Positions 1-6,024 of a DNA stretch of 9,012 nt are shown piece by piece (the first letter of the stretch is position 1; every line of letters starts with the position of its first letter). The notes beneath the pieces are model-generated. The model was not told where the DNA came from, did no database searches, and worked only from the letters and a program-made list of their open reading frames with translations. The position numbers and the translations under genes were made by a program. This DNA comes from an uncultured Clostridium sp. (lineage in GTDB: Bacteria > Bacillota > Clostridia > Lachnospirales > Lachnospiraceae), in contig CAKSBP010000080.1 in assembly GCA_934438135.1 (NCBI GenBank), forward strand, positions 1 through 9,012. Reading direction: 5' to 3'.

Positions 1-73
1 TGGGACCTACAGGGCTCGAACCTGTGACCCTCTGCTTGTAAGGCAGATGCTCTCCCAGCTGAGCTAAGATCCC
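1..73 (-). tRNA. tRNA-Val, anticodon UAC
   Basis: Read on the minus strand, the 73 bases fold into a complete cloverleaf. The acceptor arms GGGATCT and AGGTCCC pair (one G-T wobble), with discriminator base A at position 1. The D-arm is GCTC/GAGC. The anticodon stem is TCTGC/GCAGA around the loop CTTACAA, and the T-arm is ACAGG/CCTGT with loop TTCGAGC. The anticodon TAC lies at window positions 38-40 and reads GUA valine codons. Whether CCA is encoded cannot be seen, because the window begins at the discriminator base. It has its own strong promoter about 70 bases upstream and may be the first gene of a tRNA cluster continuing beyond the left edge. Confidence 0.97.
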
Positions 74-142
74 ATTGATTAGAGTACCAATCTGCATCAG
101 CTTGTTTCACGCTGTTGCGTGTCGCTCGCTGTTACGAATGAT

Positions 143-171
143 ATTATATGCGATAATAAGATAAAAGTCAA
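143..171 (-). promoter_or_regulatory. Near-consensus sigma-A promoter of tRNA-Val, with UP-like A/T tract
   Basis: On the minus strand, TTGACT (166-171) and a perfect TATAAT (143-148) are separated by exactly 17 bases. Directly upstream, positions 174-207 are almost pure A/T with runs of A, resembling the UP elements of stable-RNA promoters that contact the RNA polymerase alpha subunit. The predicted start near 136 gives a 5' leader of about 60 bases before the mature tRNA, which RNase P would remove. The leader contains a small hairpin, CACGC/GCGTG around a 4-base loop (108-121). The promoter call rests on direct sequence match; UP activity is inferred. Confidence 0.88.
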
Positions 172-207
172 GCATATTTTTTAAGTTTTTTTATTTTTTT
201 AATTTTT

Positions 208-232
208 CTGCCGGGATTCCCCGAAAATGCAG
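208..232. repeat. Inverted repeat downstream of ytvI, not a canonical terminator
   Basis: An outer CTGC (208-211) pairs with GCAG (229-232), and an inner CGGG (212-215) pairs with CCCG (220-223) around a 4-base loop, leaving an unpaired AAAAT on one side. On the minus strand it lies 7 bases after the ytvI stop, where a terminator would be expected. However, the bases following it in that direction are A-rich, not T-rich. It could stabilise the 3' end of the ytvI message or act as a weak stop; it does not meet the usual pattern for an intrinsic terminator. Confidence 0.5.
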
Positions 233-238
233 GTTTTC

Positions 239-1360
239 CTACATTTTCAGGTACTCTGATAAGTCATGAATTATCATCTTATATCCATCTAACAAAGAAT
301 CAAATACTCCAGAATCATAAAAATTTACTAAAACCATCCCAATCGGTATTCCAATAATCAAACCAAATAATCCACCAATGCGATATCCAATAAACATAAA
401 AAACAAAGTGGACAGTGGCGAGATCCCAATACTATCTCCTACCATTTTAGGCTGAAGCACCTGCTTTACCACCTGACAGATTAAATAAATTACCACAAGA
501 ATAATTGCTGTGCCCATTTCTCCTACTACAAACTCATAAACTGCCCATGGCATCATTACAATTCCGGTTCCAAAAAACGGAAGCAGGTCAATAAATGCAA
601 CAACCAACGCAAACAGAAATGCATAGTTTACTTTTAAAACAGTAAATCCAATAAATAAAATAAACCAGATAACAATCATAATTTTAAACTGAGCACGAAA
701 GTATCCACCAAATGCCCGCTTAAAGTTATCCGTAACCATATCAAACTTTTCCAAAATTGCATATGGTGTTCCCTTTCGAAGAAGCGAAACAAGATGATCT
801 CTGTCCGCAATAAAGAAATAGGCAGACAATATCGTAACAATGGCAACAAACAACCCATCCAGAATATTTTTGGCTACATCACCTGCCTGACTGATAGTCG
901 GTACATTCATACCGGCTACAAACTCTGCCGCTATTTTTGCAATAGTAGCAGAAAGCTTATTAAAGACTACACGGGAATCTCCAGGAAGCAGTTCACCAGC
1001 TTTACTCAATCTGCTTGTAAAAAGAGTAAATCCTTCATTAATTTGTTTATATAGATTGGGTAAATCCGCAGAAAACTGCACCACTTCCTTTATTATCAAG
1101 GAACCAGCCAGGTATATAATTCCTACCACTGCTGCTAATACACCGATAATAATTAATGCCGAACTATGTTTTCGCACAATCCTTACCTTTTTCTCCAGAA
1201 AACGAACCAGCGGATTTGCTATCATTGCAATAATCCATCCAATTACAAACGGCAGAAAAAAATGCAGAAGCCTTGGCAGTAAAAACACAACAAACAGCAG
1301 TACTGCTATGGCAATCAATGTATTCACCAGTACTTTCAGATATATCTTTCGTTTTTCCAT
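239..1360 (-). CDS. ytvI: AI-2E family transporter, YtvI-like sporulation membrane protein
   Basis: This 373-residue polytopic membrane protein has the AI-2E/PerM family layout. Two N-terminal membrane segments (about 11-48) are followed by a third (67-90) and a soluble, helical extracytoplasmic stretch (about 91-160). The C-terminal bundle (165-345) carries the family motifs AFIDLLPFFGTG (255-266), QPKMVGDSIGISPL (303-316) and GLIIGIP (333-339). Members include Bacillus YtvI, linked to sporulation, and transporters of varied or unknown substrate; autoinducer-2 export cannot be assumed from sequence. The start is supported by AGGGAG at 1370-1375, 9-10 bases upstream, which overlaps the znuB stop codon. 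The 13-base gap to znuB suggests co-transcription with the zinc importer. The family call is firm; the YtvI subfamily is from resemblance and host type. Confidence 0.85.
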   Translation of the reverse strand: MEKRKIYLKVLVNTLIAIAVLLFVVFLLPRLLHFFLPFVIGWIIAMIANPLVRFLEKKVRIVRKHSSALIIIGVLAAVVGIIYLAGSLIIKEVVQFSADLPNLYKQINEGFTLFTSRLSKAGELLPGDSRVVFNKLSATIAKIAAEFVAGMNVPTISQAGDVAKNILDGLFVAIVTILSAYFFIADRDHLVSLLRKGTPYAILEKFDMVTDNFKRAFGGYFRAQFKIMIVIWFILFIGFTVLKVNYAFLFALVVAFIDLLPFFGTGIVMMPWAVYEFVVGEMGTAIILVVIYLICQVVKQVLQPKMVGDSIGISPLSTLFFMFIGYRIGGLFGLIIGIPIGMVLVNFYDSGVFDSLLDGYKMIIHDLSEYLKM

Positions 1361-1373
1361 GCAATCACACTCC

Positions 1374-2213
1374 CTATTTTACAAATCGTTTGCAAAGCAA
1401 TGTTAAGAAAAATACGATAGAAGCAGCTAAGACAATCGTTGGTCCCGTTGCTGTATTGTTATAATAAGATAAAATCAATCCCAATATACCGGAAAATACA
1501 GAAATCAAAATAGAATATAAATGATATTCCCGCATATTGGATGCAAAATTTCTGCTTGCCGCAGCCGGAATAATTAACAATGCATTTATAATCAGAATTC
1601 CAACCCAACGAATGGAAAACATAATAATCAGTGCAATCAGCACTGCAAAAATATCTTCTATTCGTTCTACCTTAATTCCCTTGCTTTTTGCCAAGGAACC
1701 ATTGATACTAATCGCATGCAGTTTGTTAAATGCAACTCCCCAGAATATAATCGCCAGCACAAATACAATGACCAACAGAAGGATTTCTTTTGGTGTAATA
1801 CTTAAAATATCTCCAACCAGAAGATTAGAATACTTCGAAAAATTTCCTCCAGTCGACAGGATTACAAGGCCAAGGGCTGTTCCAAGAGATGAGAATACAG
1901 AAATAATCGTATCCGTAGAAACCGTATTTTTTCTCTTAATCTGGTTCAGAACAAGAGCAAACACTACAGCAAAAACAACCATCGTAACATTGGTGTCAGC
2001 CACTCCAAATACCACACCAATTCCAATTCCCGTAAACGCAGAATGCCCCAATGCTTCTGAGAAAAATGCAAGCTTATTATTTACAATCATGGTACCTAAC
2101 AAAGCAAATAATGGAGTTATAATCAACATTGCAATCAATGCATTTTTCATAAAATCATACGATACCCAGCGAAACGGCAGTATCGTTTCTATTATTTCAT
2201 ACAAAAAGTTCAT
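1374..2213 (-). CDS. znuB: Zinc/manganese-type ABC transporter permease
   Basis: This 279-residue membrane protein is the permease of an ABC-3 family metal importer. It carries the characteristic N-terminal block NNKLAFFSEALGHSAFTGIG (residues 45-64), including the conserved ALGHSAF, and several further membrane helices. A later conserved stretch, RWVGILIINALLIIPAAASR, matches the family region that contacts the ATPase. Its length is typical. The ATG shares one base with the znuC stop (TAATG), a classic sign of translational coupling, and GGAGG (2224-2228) lies 10 bases upstream inside znuC. The metal is most likely zinc, judged from the His-rich partner ZnuA, but manganese or iron members of the same family look alike at the permease level. 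Confidence 0.93.
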   Translation of the reverse strand: MNFLYEIIETILPFRWVSYDFMKNALIAMLIITPLFALLGTMIVNNKLAFFSEALGHSAFTGIGIGVVFGVADTNVTMVVFAVVFALVLNQIKRKNTVSTDTIISVFSSLGTALGLVILSTGGNFSKYSNLLVGDILSITPKEILLLVIVFVLAIIFWGVAFNKLHAISINGSLAKSKGIKVERIEDIFAVLIALIIMFSIRWVGILIINALLIIPAAASRNFASNMREYHLYSILISVFSGILGLILSYYNNTATGPTIVLAASIVFFLTLLCKRFVK

Positions 2214-3022
2214 TATGCTTCATCCTCCAGATATTTTACATAACCAAACGTATCTTTAAATTCTTTGCTTTTAAATACTTCCTTTGGTGTCCCTTCTTTC
2301 ATAATTTCATGTTCCAGCAGAACAACATAGTCCGAATATCTGGCCACATACTCTAAATCGTGGGAAATTAAAATAACTGCCAGGTCATAATGTTCTTTCA
2401 GATATTTAATATTATTATAGAATAACTCCATTCCATTATAATCCATTCCAGAAACCGGTTCGTCCAAAATCAAAAGATTTGGTGCCTGATAGGTCGCCAG
2501 AGATAACAGAACACGCTGCATTTCTCCGCCTGAAAGGTCACATACTGTCTTATCGATTAAATCCTCGGCTTCAAACTGTCTTAACTGTTCTTTTACTTTC
2601 TCATACACCTTTTTACTCTTCCACAAAAATACCGGCACACGGGAAATATAACTAGCAAACAAATCATATACGCTGGTCGGTGTATTCTTTGGCACATTCA
2701 AATGCTGTGGCACATAACCTATTTTTAAATCCGTTACAATATTTCTTTTAATATCCTTAAACTCAATATACCCCTCATGAGGAATTTCATTTAAAAGTGC
2801 CTTCATAAGCGTCGTTTTTCCGGCACCATTCTTTCCGATAATAGTAGTAAGCTGTCCACAATGAATATGCAGATTAATATCCTTAAGAATCGTGTCCTGT
2901 CCAATTTTCACACCAAAATCTTTTACTTTGATACAGTGAAAACCGCAGGCACGATAGATATCAGGTTCTTTTGCAAGCTTTACATTATCCAAATGTTTTT
3001 TTTCTCCTTTTGAACCAATCAT
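2213..3022 (-). CDS. znuC: Zinc ABC transporter ATP-binding protein
   Basis: This 269-residue ATPase powers the importer. All nucleotide-binding elements are present: Walker A GKNGAGKTT (63-71), Q-loop Gln106 in YVPQ, signature LSGGEMQR (163-170), Walker B LLILDEP (183-189) and switch His221. An N-terminal extension of about 30 residues precedes the ATPase fold and holds the cluster CGFHC (26-30); a second cluster, HIHC (52-55), precedes Walker A. These may be a regulatory metal site (inference). The ATG lies 3 bases after the znuA stop with AGGTGAG about 9 bases upstream. A TTG at codon 11, preceded by AAAGGAGAAA, is a possible alternative start and would leave both clusters intact. The stop overlaps the znuB start. 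Confidence 0.95.
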   Translation of the reverse strand: MIGSKGEKKHLDNVKLAKEPDIYRACGFHCIKVKDFGVKIGQDTILKDINLHIHCGQLTTIIGKNGAGKTTLMKALLNEIPHEGYIEFKDIKRNIVTDLKIGYVPQHLNVPKNTPTSVYDLFASYISRVPVFLWKSKKVYEKVKEQLRQFEAEDLIDKTVCDLSGGEMQRVLLSLATYQAPNLLILDEPVSGMDYNGMELFYNNIKYLKEHYDLAVILISHDLEYVARYSDYVVLLEHEIMKEGTPKEVFKSKEFKDTFGYVKYLEDEA

Positions 3023-3025
3023 TGT

Positions 3026-4027
3026 TTACTTCTCACCTGCTTCCTCTAATGCCTTTTTCAGCACTTCCAGATTACTTCTCATACCTTCTAAATAAGCATC
3101 CTTTGTTTTACTGCCATTTACCAGAGCATCCAGGACATATACCTTCGCATCTGTTTCATTAGACACATTGGACGCAATAGATTTACTATACTGTTTTTCT
3201 GTAAAGAGCATCTTTACACCATCATGTTTTACACAGTCAACCACCTGAGCAATCTGCCCTGCACTTAGTCCGGAATCATCATCCAAATCAACTGAATATG
3301 GCACTTCCAGCTTCATAAACTGTGCCAGATAAGCAAATGCATCATGGAACGTAATCACATACTGACCAGAAACGTCAGGAAGTTGTTTGTATTCCTGAAT
3401 TAAATGTTTGATTTTATTTATATAAGTTTTTTCATTCTTCTCATATATATGGATTCTGTCAGAATCCACTTTTTCGAGTCCTGCTGCAATATTATGAACC
3501 TGCTGCTGATACAATACCGGATTCATCCAAACGTGTGCATTTTCTTCCTCCTCGTGGCTGTGGTCATGTTCCAATTCTTCCTCTTCATCATGTCCATGCT
3601 CATGTTCGTCTTCTTCCTCTTCTTCTCCATGCTTATGACTGTGTCCTTCGGATTCAAGGAAATCAATTCCTTCACTGGCATCAATAATAGTTAGATTTGG
3701 ATACTGTTTTGCAATATCTTCTACAAAAGATTCCATCCCACCTCCATTCATAATAAAGACATCGGCCTGTTCCAGTGCACGCATATCCTGTGTCGTCAGC
3801 TGATAATCATGAAGACATCCAGAATGATTTTCCGTAAGATTAATTAAAGTCACATCATCCATTCCATCTATTACATTCTCGGTAGCAATATAGACTGGAT
3901 AAAACGATGTGACAATGGTAAGTTCTTTGTCTTCTTTCTGCTGTGTATGGTTTAATGCCCCTGTGCAGACTACGCTGCAAAGAGACACAAACAGAAAAAT
4001 ACTAAATAGTACTGCTAATTTTTTCAT
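3026..4027 (-). CDS. znuA: Zinc ABC transporter substrate-binding protein (cluster A-I)
   Basis: This 333-residue extracytoplasmic binding protein captures zinc for ZnuCB. An N-terminal signal segment (about 1-23) is followed by the first lobe. Likely metal ligands, by family comparison, are His73 (CLHDYQ), His165 (AHVWMNP), His228 (TFHDAF) and Asp300 (VLDAL). A low-complexity loop at 129-164 contains nine His and about nineteen Glu/Asp, the charged flexible loop typical of zinc-specific ZnuA/AdcA proteins. Export is expected, but neither Cys17 (VSLC) nor Cys21 (SVVC) sits in a canonical lipobox, as both lack Gly/Ala/Ser at -1. The gene starts 10 bases after the popT stop with only a weak purine-rich SD, hinting at coupling to popT translation. 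Confidence 0.94.
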   Translation of the reverse strand: MKKLAVLFSIFLFVSLCSVVCTGALNHTQQKEDKELTIVTSFYPVYIATENVIDGMDDVTLINLTENHSGCLHDYQLTTQDMRALEQADVFIMNGGGMESFVEDIAKQYPNLTIIDASEGIDFLESEGHSHKHGEEEEEDEHEHGHDEEEELEHDHSHEEEENAHVWMNPVLYQQQVHNIAAGLEKVDSDRIHIYEKNEKTYINKIKHLIQEYKQLPDVSGQYVITFHDAFAYLAQFMKLEVPYSVDLDDDSGLSAGQIAQVVDCVKHDGVKMLFTEKQYSKSIASNVSNETDAKVYVLDALVNGSKTKDAYLEGMRSNLEVLKKALEEAGEK

Positions 4028-4037
4028 GTAAAATTCT

Positions 4038-4892
4038 CTACTCTCTTCCTAAAAAGAATGCTATTGTAAAACCTATGACAAATGTAACAACACTGCCGGC
4101 AATTGTTCCAATACCAATAGCACTTACTGCAATCTGCATCAGAACAACAATTGGTGATGCAACAACTAAACCAAGAATCGCACTGTAAGTAAGTGCTTCT
4201 TTCTTTGCCAAAAGAACTTCTATTAATTTTGCAATGGCAAATACCCCAAGTACAACACCCACTCCAAACGGAATAATTAAAAGAATCTGATGTCCTACTG
4301 TCTGCCATTCTCCTGCTGCCAGTGCCTTTACTGTTGTGGTTACCATTTCAATCACTGGTGTATAGAAACCAAGGAGCATTAAAATCATAGAGCCACTTAC
4401 TCCTGGAATTACCATGGTAGCTGCTGCAATGACACCTACTACAAACAGTTCTACCACCATGCCTGCTGATAATACAAGCGTTACCTGATTTTCATCTCCA
4501 CCGCCGATTACCTGAAGCAGAATAATCAATGCAAAGAATGCAATAAATGCAACCGCATTTGGAATACTAAACGCCTTTCCTTTCAGCTTTCCAAAGATAA
4601 TAGGCAGCCCGCCTAAAATTAGCCCAATAAAAAGCAGTGCTGTCTGCAATGGAAATGTATCAAATAAATACTCGATTACAAAAGACAAACCTACAATTCC
4701 AAGCATCATGCCAATGATATATGGCAGCAATGTCTTGATACTTTTCTTAATATTATGAAGAATTCCGGTCACCGACGAAATAATCTTATCGTAGATTCCC
4801 ATAGAAACCATCATCGTTCCCCCGCTTACTCCTGGTATAGCATTGGCAATACCAATCATAACACCACGTAAAATATCTTTTATAAATTCCAT
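4038..4892 (-). CDS. popT: DUF368 / PopT family undecaprenyl-phosphate flippase
   Basis: This 284-residue integral membrane protein belongs to the DUF368 family, members of which were identified as undecaprenyl-phosphate translocases (PopT). They return the lipid carrier of cell-wall synthesis to the cytoplasmic face. The two family signatures are both present: AIPGVSGGTM (18-27) in the first half and VIPGVSGSMI (161-170) in the second. They reflect two internally related halves. Strongly hydrophobic segments fill most of the length. A strong AGGAGG (4899-4904) sits 6 bases before the ATG, directly after a 7-bp hairpin. hydE ends 52 bases upstream and znuA begins 10 bases downstream. The family assignment is firm; the flippase role is by homology. 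Confidence 0.92.
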   Translation of the reverse strand: MEFIKDILRGVMIGIANAIPGVSGGTMMVSMGIYDKIISSVTGILHNIKKSIKTLLPYIIGMMLGIVGLSFVIEYLFDTFPLQTALLFIGLILGGLPIIFGKLKGKAFSIPNAVAFIAFFALIILLQVIGGGDENQVTLVLSAGMVVELFVVGVIAAATMVIPGVSGSMILMLLGFYTPVIEMVTTTVKALAAGEWQTVGHQILLIIPFGVGVVLGVFAIAKLIEVLLAKKEALTYSAILGLVVASPIVVLMQIAVSAIGIGTIAGSVVTFVIGFTIAFFLGRE

Positions 4893-4904
4893 ATCGTTCC
4901 TCCT

Positions 4905-4924
4905 GCCTGTGCCCTTTCACAGAC
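4905..4924 (-). other. Seven-pair hairpin just upstream of the popT ribosome binding site
   Basis: On the minus strand, GTCTGTG and CACAGGC pair (one G-T wobble) around the loop AAAGGG. The stem ends exactly where the popT Shine-Dalgarno (4897-4904) begins. No T-run follows, so it is not an intrinsic terminator. It could mark an RNA processing point or keep the ribosome binding site open. It is the main structure in the hydE-popT gap. Confidence 0.45.
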
Positions 4925-4944
4925 TTTTTGTTCTTTCCATTATT

Positions 4945-5985
4945 TTAGTGCGAAAGCACTTTCGAATCTCCTCTATCTGCTGTTACCTCATAACCAATAG
5001 ACTCCATTCTTCGTTTCAGACATCCGGCACACTCTGCTGCTTCATCTCCAGTACAGATTTTATTGTCATATAACTCATATTTCTTTCGAACCTGAACCGG
5101 AGACAGATTTGGCATTACTACATTTGCTCCTGCCAGAATTCCCTTCTCTCTGCCTTTTGTGTCAATCGTTCCAAGGGCTGTTGTCGATGGAAGATTACAC
5201 TTTGGCAGTATTATTCTAATTATTGACAATAAAAGCAGTGTTTTTTCAAGTGTTCCTGCCTTTTCTTTCCCAAACTCCGTATCATGCTGAGGAATAAATG
5301 GCCCAATTCCCACCATATGCGGATTTAATTCCTTTAAAAATACCAAATCATCCGCCAGGCATTCATTGGTCTGATATGGTGACTCCACCATAAATCCAGC
5401 CCCAGTTTCATACCCCAGTTCTTTTAATTCATACAGACACTGAATTCTGTTTCGTAAACTCATAGTATCCGGATGCAGTTTCTGATAATGCTCCTTATTG
5501 GCTGTTTCATGACGAAGCAGATATCGATCTGCTCCTGCTTCCCTAAACCGTTTATAAGACTCATAAGATTTTTCTCCAATGGAAAGCGTAACCGCAGACT
5601 CGGGATAATTCTTCTTAATTGCTTTTATAATTTCCACGATTTTATCATCGGTATAATATGGATCTTCTCCCCCCTGTAAAACAAAGGTACGAAACCCCAG
5701 TTCCCATCCAGACTTACAGCAGCTTAAGATATCCTCCAGTGACAGCCGATAACGGATGGCATTTTGATTGGATGCCTGGATTCCACAGTAACGGCAGTTG
5801 TTTTTACAATAATTCGTAAACTCAATCAACCCTCTGGTATATACCTTGTTTCCGTAATACTGCTTTCTAAGAAGTACAGCACGCTGTCTAAGACGCTCCA
5901 TATCCTCCGGCGTATACGAATCCAGCAGAGCAATATACTCCTCTTTTTCCAGATATCCTTCCTGAATTAACTTTTCAACTAACAT
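4945..5985 (-). CDS. hydE: [FeFe]-hydrogenase maturase HydE, radical SAM
   Basis: This 346-residue radical SAM enzyme helps build the 2Fe subcluster of the [FeFe]-hydrogenase H-cluster, acting with HydG and the HydF scaffold in the cytoplasm. The 4Fe-4S/SAM motif is C60-x3-C64-x2-C67 (NYCKNNCRYCGI). Other HydE hallmarks are FVLQGGEDPYY (101-111), the block ADRYLLRHETAN (152-163), KELGYETGAG (188-197) and MVGIGPFIP (224-232). Three Cys at 311, 319 and 322 match the optional second Fe-S cluster site seen in Thermotoga HydE. This combination separates it from biotin synthase and PylB relatives. The start is set by alignment with known HydE N-termini and the lack of another plausible start. Neither hydF nor hydG is in the window. 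hisC ends 39 bases upstream. Confidence 0.95.
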   Translation of the reverse strand: MLVEKLIQEGYLEKEEYIALLDSYTPEDMERLRQRAVLLRKQYYGNKVYTRGLIEFTNYCKNNCRYCGIQASNQNAIRYRLSLEDILSCCKSGWELGFRTFVLQGGEDPYYTDDKIVEIIKAIKKNYPESAVTLSIGEKSYESYKRFREAGADRYLLRHETANKEHYQKLHPDTMSLRNRIQCLYELKELGYETGAGFMVESPYQTNECLADDLVFLKELNPHMVGIGPFIPQHDTEFGKEKAGTLEKTLLLLSIIRIILPKCNLPSTTALGTIDTKGREKGILAGANVVMPNLSPVQVRKKYELYDNKICTGDEAAECAGCLKRRMESIGYEVTADRGDSKVLSH

Positions 5986-6020
5986 ATTCTTTTGATACGC
6001 TTTATTGCGTATTCCTTTCT
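5986..6020 (-). promoter_or_regulatory. hydE ribosome binding site separated from ATG by a perfect hairpin
   Basis: The only good Shine-Dalgarno for hydE, AGAAAGGA (6013-6020), lies 27 bases before the ATG, too far for normal initiation. Between them is a perfect inverted repeat, ATACGC/GCGTAT with a 6-base loop (5995-6012), directly abutting the SD. If it folds, only the 9 bases CAAAAGAAT remain between SD and ATG, a near-ideal spacing. Structure-assisted initiation of this kind is known from phage T4 gene 38. The arrangement is seen in sequence; the mechanism is inferred. Confidence 0.55.
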
Positions 6021-6024
6021 AATT

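Noticed and set aside
208..232. Intrinsic terminator of ytvI
   Set aside because: The inverted repeat is real, but the following bases in the transcribed direction are A-rich; the T-run lies on the wrong side.
1537..2259. Long plus-strand open frame (240 codons) antisense to znuB
   Set aside because: It mirrors a highly hydrophobic minus-strand permease with clear family motifs; the antisense product has no recognisable domain and no good ribosome binding site.
3404..3694. Plus-strand open frame rich in Phe, Leu and Met opposite the ZnuA His/acidic loop
   Set aside because: The hydrophobic appearance arises from reading the complement of Glu/His codons; it looks like a membrane protein only by chance.
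4024..4308. Minus-strand open frame overlapping popT, rich in Cys, Trp and Ser
   Set aside because: It is another frame of the DUF368 gene, whose own frame carries both family signatures; the composition is typical of an out-of-frame reading.
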